A DNA stretch of 64,000 nucleotides. Origin: Alternaria dauci. Taxonomy: Eukaryota > Ascomycota > Dothideomycetes > Pleosporales > Pleosporaceae. The stretch's first letter is position 1. Every line of letters begins with the position of its first letter. The notes below the pieces were generated by a model that saw nothing but the letters and a program-made list of their open reading frames with translations, did no database searches and was not told the origin of the DNA. Of this stretch, positions 56,259-64,000 are shown one piece after another. The stretch is from the NCBI RefSeq assembly GCF_042100115.1, contig NC_091276.1:1488001-1552000 (forward strand), written 5' to 3'. The position numbers and the translations under genes are program-made.

Positions 56259-57299
56259 TTACTCTCCCAACTTTATATCGACTTCAAGTATTCTCCTCCA
56301 CTGCCTAGCCGCTAGCCGCTCCTTCTCAAACTCGTCACTCTCTTCATCATCATCCGTCTTCTCAACCTCAGCCTGCTCAATCATGATCCTCAACTTCCTC
56401 GCCATCGTACCCTCAGCCGGTATACCCTTCCTCATCAATGTTTTTACATTCTCCCGGATTCGCTCGTCGTTCATGCACAGATATAGCGTCTCAAGATGTG
56501 CATAGGGGCGTAATACAGGGCCGATGAGAGAATACAAGTCGTTTCCAGAGTAGGAGATGAGGAGACGTTGAATGCGTGATATACTGACAGGTGGGAGGAT
56601 GGAAGATAGCGTCGTGAGACGAACTGTCTCGGTAGTGTTACACGCGGCTGTAAACCTGGCACTCAACCAGATAATATCCAGGTTGAAGTTGAAGTAAAAA
56701 CCTTTTCCGTCTTCTTCTTCATCTTCGGCTTCGCCAATCCTTCGTCTGTGGAAAGACAACAAGGCGGTGAAGGTGCTTGATGTAAAAGTAGCAATCTCTC
56801 CACCTTCATATGCGATACTGAAGCTCCTGGCTTCCTGGTTTGTGGAGAATAGAGGCGGAAGTGGGGGTATATAGCGGAGGCGAAGGATGTGATCGATGGT
56901 GTTGTAGGTGTGGAGCTCAAGGAAACGAGTCCGTGCTGCTGGAGCGGCGAAGGACCAGATCAGTAAGCGTACATTGAAAGGCAGGTCGGCGAAATATTGG
57001 AAGGTGTTCAGTGTTTGGCTCGCGGTACTGGTGAGGTTGTGACTGCAATACTGATCCACGATGCAAGTGTTGACATCTTGAGTAGACTCCGCTCCAAAAT
57101 GGGGTAACCGCAGGCTATGGACGTCGCGGCCGTTGTCTTTTGGATCACACTCGCTATCAACGTCCATTGCGCCGGAACGTGTGGTATCGAAGCTTTGAGT
57201 AGGAGAATCGGTCGTCATGACGGCGTCTTCCGACAACTGCTTTACCTTCAATATAGCCATCATGGTGTCAAAGGACCTCTTCAACCGATTGGGCACCAT
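56259..57299 (-). CDS. 2EXR domain-containing protein
   Basis: Single exon, 346 aa from ATG 57299 (MVPNRLKRSF). After about 100 polar residues comes the fungal 2EXR/F-box-like module: FQYFADLPFNVRLLIWSFAAPAARTRFLEL, IPPLPPLFSTNQEARSFSI, and a conserved-type FNFNLDIIWLSARF. The C-terminal end is a charged helix (EEVEKTDDDEESDEFEKERLAARQWRRI). These proteins are expanded in Pezizomycotina and their roles are mostly unknown. Its 3' end lies 80 bp from the CRT10-like gene's stop (convergent). A 77-codon ORF (57501-57268) overlaps the start in another frame. Confidence 0.8.
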   Translation of the reverse strand: MVPNRLKRSFDTMMAILKVKQLSEDAVMTTDSPTQSFDTTRSGAMDVDSECDPKDNGRDVHSLRLPHFGAESTQDVNTCIVDQYCSHNLTSTASQTLNTFQYFADLPFNVRLLIWSFAAPAARTRFLELHTYNTIDHILRLRYIPPLPPLFSTNQEARSFSIAYEGGEIATFTSSTFTALLSFHRRRIGEAEDEEEDGKGFYFNFNLDIIWLSARFTAACNTTETVRLTTLSSILPPVSISRIQRLLISYSGNDLYSLIGPVLRPYAHLETLYLCMNDERIRENVKTLMRKGIPAEGTMARKLRIMIEQAEVEKTDDDEESDEFEKERLAARQWRRILEVDIKLGE

Positions 57300-57501
57300 C
57301 GTTCTTGGTAGCGACTGGAGTGTCTGACGAGTTTGCGTTCGCGTATTTGAGCAGTGTCAGGAGTAGAACTTGCGGCGGGTCAAGGATAGAGCTACTTGTG
57401 TCGATTTGTGGTGTCGGGTGAGGGCATATCTGGGTTGCGGTCACAATACGCGAGGCTGCAGATGCCTCGATGGCGCTTGGTTTCGGATTCTTGGCCGCCA
57501 T
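57268..57501 (-). CDS. Possible upstream ORF or alternative first exon of the 2EXR gene
   Basis: ATG 57501 opens 77 codons (MAAKNPKPSAIEASAASR...) that end 32 nt inside the 2EXR coding frame, out of frame with it. The composition is coding-like at the start (MAAKNPKP). Either it is a translated uORF that would limit the 2EXR start, or it is part of an alternative 5' exon whose junction I cannot place. Confidence 0.3.
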   Translation of the reverse strand: MAAKNPKPSAIEASAASRIVTATQICPHPTPQIDTSSSILDPPQVLLLTLLKYANANSSDTPVATKNDGAQSVEEVL

Positions 57502-58503
57502 CGTAAGCGTTTGTTGACGGGTTTGCGTTTCATTTCTGCTTTCACTCGTAACGATGAGTACTCTGCGATAGCTGACCCGAGTCCCCCCGAGTATAGGTGG
57601 AATCGTTCATTTACTCGAAGCGGCTGCTAAATCATTGCTTTAACTATCGGTACTTGGAGGTGGCATCTTACATGCTCTATTCGACGTCTCAGCAACTGGG
57701 TACGTCTTTAGTGGGACTGTTCGTGTGACACGTAACTCTGACTCTTCATCGATCCTTTGTCGAGTCTGACGACGAGTTTACTAAGCGTCGCTTTGCTCTA
57801 GGATGATACCAACCGTATCCTGCTCATCGATTGTGGGTTGAGATCAGGATTCAAGATATTGGTGGGCGAGTTTTTTCAATTCGGAGGTTATCGTACTGTG
57901 ACCATCCGCGACAGGCTCTTATATACATCGCACCAGGATGTGAAGAGTCCTGCAATCGAAGGACACCACTACTCGCTCCATCTCTTGACCTGCTTTTCTA
58001 TACAAAATCCTTTCTGTGTTAGTTTCCCTTGAATAGAAGACAGAAACTTAGATCATCATGGGCCGCAATCTGCTTGGCCTCTCAGATCGTGATACCAACA
58101 ATAGGTCCATGCGATCGTCCACGTGTCCGAATAGCGATTGCTTTGAGATTGTGATGCTCATAGAAGGAACACACGTGAGGAATGAAGCAAACTGAACCTG
58201 CACTGAGTCATAGTATTGCGACTTTAAGCTCATTGTACCCCGCGCTGAAGACATACCGATACTAGAAATGCAGGACAACTTAAATTGTTGTGTTTCATCT
58301 CAGGATGCAGATAGGGCATGTACGAAATAGAAGGTGATCAAAACGTATTTCAAAAAAAGCTGTCTTAGTGAAAGTTGCAGAATGATCAACGCAAACAGTT
58401 GTGTAAACATGGAGAGTACGGTAGGGTATATTTCGTGCTGGCGTTCGTGCCGTGGCTGAGCATGGCTGACAGGACCCAGCTGAATTCTTGTCAAGCCCAA
58501 ACT
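57300..58503. other. Intergenic (1.2 kb)
   Basis: 5' region of the 2EXR gene and 3' flank of the DUF1275 gene. Apart from the ORF at 57268-57501 I see no gene. Confidence 0.45.
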
Positions 58504-59366
58504 CTACTGCTCCAAAGTTTCCGACGGCCAAAAGACCCAGGCAAAAACTGCCAATAATTTCAAACCACAAGCAGTCCACAGGGCACCTGCTAGACCTACA
58601 CTGCTGTGAGCATATAGGCCACCAATGCAAGCTCCCAGAAGCAGCATTAATGGTGCACCAATTCTCCTGTTACGCTCCACGTTCGATAGCTTGAACAACT
58701 GCGGATCGGAAAATAGATCGCAGTAGTTACTGGTAAGCACCACACTAGTGAGACCATTGTATTTCAAGGCGCGCGACGTAACCGCCTGCCCACTGGACTG
58801 GAAGGCAACCGAAGCAAGCGGGACAAGCATCTGCCAATGAAGGCCCTCCTTGGTATCCTTGCCGACTGTCGCGATCAGTGCCGCTACAGCGATGAGTAGC
58901 ATTTGGAAAGAATAGGACACGATGAGCACCCATCTCTTGGCGGGTGAGAAGTAGCGATGAAAGCGCGCGAAACAGAACGAGCCCGCACAGAAAGCAGTGA
59001 TGGACGTTAGGGCTTTGATCCAACGAATACCCTCGGTAGGTGCAACAACGCCCAGTCCAAGATACACAGTGTTGCCTGTTTATTGGTAAGCTTCTGGTTC
59101 AGGAAAGATGCCACATCTTACTCACCCGTCTGCATGCTCACGAAAGAGCCCCATATGAAGACAGCCGAGCTATCCAGTAGCCCAGTAATAATGTAGCAAA
59201 ACAACAAAACAAGGTCTGCCCAGTTTTTCGTGACATCGCAATTCATGTGCCGTTTGAACCGTTGCACAGTCCCCGTGGTGTCCGACTTTCTGCCGGTTGG
59301 GCCATCTCGGCCGAGAAGTGGCGTCTCTTCGTCTGCGCTGCTGCGTGTGGCGTTTCTGCTGCTCAT
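58504..59366 (-). CDS. DUF1275 (YoaK-like) membrane protein
   Basis: Two exons: 59366-59126 and 59075-58504, with a 50-nt intron (GTGAGT...AAACAG); 270 aa. A polar N-terminus containing TPLLGRDG (possible dileucine-type sorting signal) precedes the first helix ADLVLLFCYIITGLLDSSAVFIWGSFVSMQTGN. The TGN(T/L)VYLGLG motif directly after it is characteristic of DUF1275 proteins. About six transmembrane helices follow, with the family motif GQAVTSRALKYNGLTSVVLTSNYCDL near the middle. Bacterial and fungal members have no established function. It ends FWPSETLEQ. Confidence 0.88.
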
Positions 59367-59862
59367 GGTTGCAGGCGCGAGGGAGAGGAGGTGGTGCTGT
59401 CGAATCCTGGGAGGGTTGCGAGGGCTGGTAGTTATGTCGATTGGGGCGGGGGTGCAGATTGTCCGCGCCAGCGTGCAGATCGACAGGCACTTGGACTCAA
59501 GCTTCAGGTCAAGCTTTCGATGCTGGGCGCGGAAATCGCAGGATAGCCCAGGGATTGTGGCTCGCGCACCTTCCCGACGTGGCTTTGCAATGTGTTTGAC
59601 GTGCGGGGAAACGGTTTACAGTGGGTATGGCGCGTGGAAAAATGATGATTGATGGGCGGAGATGTCTTGGGAGGGATAGGTGATGGTTTCGTGTCAAGCA
59701 AGCATCATCAATAATAATGGTCTCATCTGTCGTCATCGGAACACGGCATTGGACGACGCGCTATGCACGCGGCACGTCAAAAGGGAGTCGTCTGCCGCGT
59801 CGACGGACTTTCACATTGTGATTCCTTTTCAGCTTCTACATTCCAAGGCAGTCGAAGCAATC
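59367..59862. other. Divergent promoter region, DUF1275 / oxalate decarboxylase
   Basis: 496 bp; open frames on both strands but no motif. Confidence 0.5.
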
Positions 59863-61368
59863 ATGCATCTTCCCTCGTTGCTTGTCGCGCTTGGTGTATG
59901 CGGTGCCGTTGCCGCGCCTTTGGAACAACAACAACCACTCCCGGGAAGTGCGCGACACCACGCAGGGCCCAACAAGGTCTTTAATCCGTACAAGCCTGGC
60001 AACAATGACCCCTTTGACAAGAAGATTGACTCACAAGGTGACAAGCTTCAACCACTGCCATACGTGAGTTCAACATTGACATGGTCATTCAGCTGAATGA
60101 CAAACATCCAGCGCATAGAAACTACATACTAACGAATTTTGCAGCGGAATGGTGATGGCGCAAGTGTGTTGGGGCCTCGTAATCGCGCTCGTGAACGACA
60201 GAATCCAGATCTTGTCCGCCCACCCAGCACCGACCATGGCGCGATTCCCAACATGCGCTGGTCTTTTGCGGATTCGCATATCCGCATCGAAGAAGGCGGT
60301 TGGACACGTGAGACGACCGTTCGCGAGCTGGGCACTAGCAAAGAGCTAGCCGGTGTGAACATGCGCCTAGAAGAAGGTGTCATCCGTGAGCTTCATTGGC
60401 ACAAGGAAGCTGAATGGGCCTATGTCCTTGAAGGCAAGGTCCGCATCACTGCTCTCGACCCTGAAGGTGGCTCCTTCGTCGACGACTTGGAGAAGGGTGA
60501 CCTGTGGTACTTCCCCTCTGGTCACCCTCACTCCCTGCAAGGTCTTAGTCCCAACGGCACAGAGTTCCTACTGGTCTTTGACGACGGCAATTTCTCTGAA
60601 GACTCCACTTTCCTGCTTACTGATTGGATGAGACTCACACCCAAGTCAGTCTTGGGCGAGAACTTCCGTGTGGCACCAGAAGTCTTCAAAGCTATTCCCG
60701 AGAGTGAGAAGTACATTTTCAAAGGCTCAGAGCCCGGTTCCATTGACGACGAGGTGCCAAGCAAGGGTAAAGGGTACAAGAAGTCGAAGATCCAATTTAC
60801 CCATAAGATGCTGGCTCAGGAGCCGGTCAACACAACTGGTGGTCAAGTCCGCATCACTGATTCGACAAACTTCCCCATCTCAAAGACTGTCGCTGCAGCA
60901 CACTTGAGCATTCAACCTGGCGCCATCCGCGAGATGCATTGGCATCGTAAGTCACTTACCTACCCATGCCTAGCGCCTTGCTAACTCATTCCCACAGCCA
61001 ACGCAGACGAATGGTCGTTCTTCATCGCTGGCCGCGCCCGTGTAACCATCTTCGCTGCCAAAGGTACAGCACGCACCTTCGACTTCCAAGCCGGTGATGT
61101 CGGCGTCATTCCCCGTAACATGGGTCATTTCATCGAAAATCTGTCTGATGACGAAGACGTCGAGGTGCTGGAAATCTTCCGTACAGACAAGTACCAAGAT
61201 TTCAGCTTGTTCCAGTGGCTTGGTGAAACCCCACAGAAGCTTGTCAAAGACCATTTGTTTGCAAATAGTCCCAAGGAGGCAGCAGAGTTTGAGAAGGCGA
61301 TTCGCGATGCGGAAAGAGACCCTATCAAGGATACAGAAGTCGACGAGGAGGACAAGGAGGAGTTGTAG
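59863..61368 (+). CDS. Oxalate decarboxylase, secreted bicupin
   Basis: Three exons: 59863-60063, 60145-60946 and 60998-61368, with introns of 81 and 51 nt; 457 aa. Signal peptide MHLPSLLVALGVCGAVAA. Two cupin domains follow. In cupin 1 the Mn ligands are in HWHKEAEW (His 151, His 153, Glu 157) and GHPHS; the lid loop SEDS (218-221) keeps the glutamate needed for decarboxylase rather than oxidase activity. Cupin 2 has HWHPNADEW (His 332, His 334, Glu 339) and MGHFIEN. The enzyme converts oxalate to formate and CO2 (EC 4.1.1.2) outside the cell. The C-terminal 30 residues are strongly acidic/charged. It is followed at about 490 bp by an extended-SDR gene. Confidence 0.95.
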
Positions 61369-61859
61369 GAACAGGCGTTGGTATGAAATGATGTGAGACG
61401 AGTGGCAGATGAGCATGACAAACAGCTATTCGCTATAGCCACTCCCCTTGTGGTAGAATCTCCGAATGTTTACTAGTATTTGCTTTATTGGCACGAACGC
61501 TGAACAAAAGTTCGTCTTGTTACTTCTTCGTAGAAACTAACTGAAAGAGAGGCCGAGCAGCCACACGGGCTATTGTCAAGAAGACGAGCGGGCTCGGACT
61601 GGCTTCCGATACTGTGGCTGCTCGACAAGAGACAGCGGCGCGTACAAGAGACCAAAGAGGCGCAAGTGATGTTCGCATGCATGGTGTTGGTGGTGGATTT
61701 GGAAGGATTTGTGGCTTTGGTCTAGCCGCAATATGATTGGTGGAAGAAGCGGCACCGTTCAGAACTCGGGAATGATCGCGTGGGCAGGCACGTGGCGGGG
61801 ATCCCCCAAGGGCAACTTTGTTATTCCTTCTAGTTGCGTTGCCCCAAATTCTTCGCGCC
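61369..61859. other. Intergenic, promoter of the extended SDR
   Basis: 491 bp with a CCAAT-type pentamer (ATTGG, near 61737); no gene is called. Confidence 0.45.
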
Positions 61860-62933
61860 ATGACAGTCATCACCAAAGGAAGTCGAGTGTTTGTCACTGG
61901 CATCAGCGGTCTCATCGGCTCCCATGTGGCAGACCATCTACTTCGGACCGGGTACCGCGTCCGAGGTGCGGTGCGGAATCAGGATGAGGCAGAATTGATG
62001 CATTCCATCTACCGAGCGCGTCACCATCAAGCAGAAGATTCCTTCGATACTGTCATAGTCGCAGACATGAAGTTGCCAGGAGCCTTCAAAAACCTTCTCG
62101 CCGACTGTGAAGGAGTCGCCCACGTCGCGTCTGATTTGAGCTTCAGTCCTGACCCCAACGTTGTCATTACAGGGTGCGTCAATGGCATTAAGGCGATACT
62201 AGAGGAAGCTCGTTCGACACCCACCATCAAGAGATTTGTGTACACTTCGAGCAGCAACGCAGCAACTAGACCCTTGGTGGACGAGGCAAGACATGTCAAC
62301 TCAAGTTCGTGGAACGACGGCATCTTAGAGGAAGCTTGGGCGCCACCACCGTACCACCCTGAGCGTGCTTACGCCGTGTACGCGGCCTCGAAGGTTGCGT
62401 GCGAGCGTGCAGCTTGGGCCTTTGTGCAGGAGCAGAAACCGAGCTTTGTCTTCAACACTGTGCTTCCCAACTACACGTCTGGCATCATATTACAGCCTCT
62501 CCATATTGCAGGCGCAGGAAGTACCGCGCGTTGGGTGCGTGACGCCTTTGATCACCCCTCCGAGGAGGAATATGTAGCAAAGCTGCGGGACGATAGTCCC
62601 CAGTGGCAAGTCGATGTCGAAGATGTTGCGAAATTGCATCTTGCAGCGCTCATGTTTGACGAGGTCAATGGCGAGCGGCTGTTTGGTTTCGCCTTCCCTT
62701 TCAACTACAACAGCTTCCTCCGTGTGTTCCGAGAATTGGCACCGGACCGTATGTTTCCAGCCGACGAACCTGGGAAAAAGAAACCGAGTACCACAGTGGA
62801 TGTTCAGAGGTCCATTGAGCTACTGAAAAAGTTTGGGGCAAGTGGTTGGGTGCCATTCGAGGAGAGTATCCGACGTTCGTGCTTGGGTACATATGGAGAC
62901 GGCTTCAGCGCATACAATGGCCTTGTTGGTTGA
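61860..62933 (+). CDS. Extended short-chain reductase (DFR/aldehyde reductase type)
   Basis: Intronless, 357 aa from ATG 61860 (MTVITKGSRVFVTG). Nucleotide loop TGISGLIGS (13-21) is the GxxGxxG of extended SDRs, followed by the NADP-favouring VRGAVRN. The catalytic YAASK lies at about 174-178, with TSSSNA upstream as the Ser strand. Closest type by eye is the dihydroflavonol-4-reductase/yeast Gre2-like aldehyde and ketone reductases. The frame extends upstream through non-ATG codons; the ATG at 61860 begins the conserved beta-1 strand after eight residues. Substrate unknown. Confidence 0.88.
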   Translation: MTVITKGSRVFVTGISGLIGSHVADHLLRTGYRVRGAVRNQDEAELMHSIYRARHHQAEDSFDTVIVADMKLPGAFKNLLADCEGVAHVASDLSFSPDPNVVITGCVNGIKAILEEARSTPTIKRFVYTSSSNAATRPLVDEARHVNSSSWNDGILEEAWAPPPYHPERAYAVYAASKVACERAAWAFVQEQKPSFVFNTVLPNYTSGIILQPLHIAGAGSTARWVRDAFDHPSEEEYVAKLRDDSPQWQVDVEDVAKLHLAALMFDEVNGERLFGFAFPFNYNSFLRVFRELAPDRMFPADEPGKKKPSTTVDVQRSIELLKKFGASGWVPFEESIRRSCLGTYGDGFSAYNGLVG

Positions 62934-64000
62934 TGGTATCTTTCTATGCTACGAATATCAAGCATTTTTGAAATCTTGTCCAGTATATGTGCGTGTTGCT
63001 GGTGGGACAAATCAGTGTTTGTCTCACGAAGTTTGTACAGATTGTAACATGATGGGTTGATGCCGTAGACGAAGACACGATGGTCCAACCAGAGCTCTTA
63101 GTGACGCTATGCGTGTCTTTGCACATGGTTTGGACGAAACAACACTTCGGGAGATTGTGTGTTTTGTAGGTGAGCTGTCACCGAATTGCCGATTGACAAA
63201 GATCATCAGTGCCATATACATCAAGGCAGAGCCTACGTCCCAACTCTTATCGTCTTAAGATTGCACGACAAGGCTTTGTCCACTGCGAATACCGAAGCCT
63301 TGCCAAAGATCATACGATTGCCTAGCAGAATGGATATGCTGAAGAAGTCTCCCACAGTGTCGCCACGTGGCCGAGTTGATCTCATGATCGGTCGGAGCAG
63401 ATTCCAAACGGAATTCAATGTGCAGCCAAACGGTACTCGAAACTAAGTGAGCCCAAGTTGATAATCTACGCAGCCTCTGTATGATGTCATGTTTGTTTCG
63501 AAGATTTCTTTTCGGACCCTCGCTTTGCTTTTGCGGCCACGTTGCGCCGCAAAGCTTATCACATTGGTTGACGGTGGATGGTTCACGACGTGGGCACGCG
63601 AATGGGTTGTTGTAGGGCAAAACTTTGGCTCTGTGCTGTACTGGTAGCCTGTTTTGGCCTTGACGGTGTTGGGCGCGGTGCTCGTGTTGTTATTCGAAGC
63701 ATTCGGTGCTGTCAAAACAACTCTCAGCCTGCAGAGAAAAAGCTTCGTGGTTTCGCATTCCATGTTGAATGCGCACTTGCGGAGCCGCATGCCCAACGAC
63801 CTGTGTCTACATGGCTCGGTGTCTATGGTCAACGCTTCTCTTCCGGGCTCGACGAGGACGAGTATATTGATAAGCGTAGTTACGGGTCGTTGGGTAGACG
63901 CATCGCTGGTCTTTGGATGAGATGGCAGTGTCAAAGTCTACCATGCGCTGTTGGAAACTTGGGTGGTTACAATGAGCGACTGAAGCGTGGTGTCTGGGCG
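62934..64000. other. Right edge without a callable gene
   Basis: About 1.07 kb. Frames of 86-163 codons exist on both strands, but they begin at non-ATG codons or lack any motif. A gene beginning beyond the window cannot be excluded. Confidence 0.45.

Noticed and set aside
63443..63934. 163-codon minus-strand frame near the right edge
   Set aside because: Begins at a non-ATG codon and lacks recognisable structure; the overlapping plus-strand frame is equally featureless.

Overview
The window is a gene-dense stretch of nuclear DNA from a filamentous ascomycete. The evidence is many protein genes split by introns of about 42-130 nt with GTAAGT/GTATGT-like donors and CTAAC/CTGAC-like branch sites, a lone dispersed 5S rRNA gene, and fungus-specific families (Yhm2, RTA1, 2EXR, CRT10, Rab4/Ypt4-like GTPase, PNS1/CTL choline transporter, mannitol 2-dehydrogenase). 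The protein flavour suggests a Dothideomycete, probably Pleosporales; that is inference. No viral genes, CRISPR arrays or intact transposons were seen.

Layout, left to right. 0-4 kb: poorly conserved small proteins, three with membrane segments. 4.3-14 kb: a mitochondrial-type short-chain dehydrogenase, gamma-tubulin complex protein 2, a PNS1/CTL-type transporter with a 13-nt first coding exon, and a Rab GTPase. 14-18.6 kb: a 4.6-kb gene-poor stretch ending at mannitol 2-dehydrogenase, which carries an unusual mitochondrial-like N-terminal extension. 20-27 kb: an unknown 412-residue protein, then protein phosphatase 5 and an Spt4 homologue firing divergently from a 306-bp intergenic region, then a 5S rRNA gene. 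27-34 kb: TRAPPC10/Trs130 (six exons) and an RTA1-family membrane protein. 34-43 kb: a GPI-type aspartic protease, a 203-bp MITE-like inverted-repeat element just upstream of replication factor C subunit Rfc4, a secreted serine carboxypeptidase, and a LOG-type phosphoribohydrolase. 43-49 kb: CLPTM1 and an Nrd1/Seb1-type RNA-binding termination factor. 49-54 kb: mitochondrial citrate synthase followed on the same strand by the mitochondrial citrate/oxoglutarate carrier Yhm2. 53.8-64 kb: a CRT10-like protein, a 2EXR protein, a DUF1275 membrane protein, a secreted bicupin oxalate decarboxylase and an extended-SDR reductase.

Most neighbours are unrelated housekeeping genes, as usual in fungi. The one functional pairing that stands out is citrate synthase with the citrate carrier Yhm2, about 0.8 kb apart; oxalate decarboxylase and mannitol dehydrogenase add an organic-acid/polyol flavour but are not physically linked to it. 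Gene models were spliced by eye from reading frame, donor/acceptor signals and family motifs. Coordinates span start codon to stop codon and exons are listed in each entry. I did not find a convincing undescribed multi-gene system; the best leads are the MITE-like element, the N-terminal extensions of mannitol dehydrogenase and Spt4, and the citrate synthase/Yhm2 pair.
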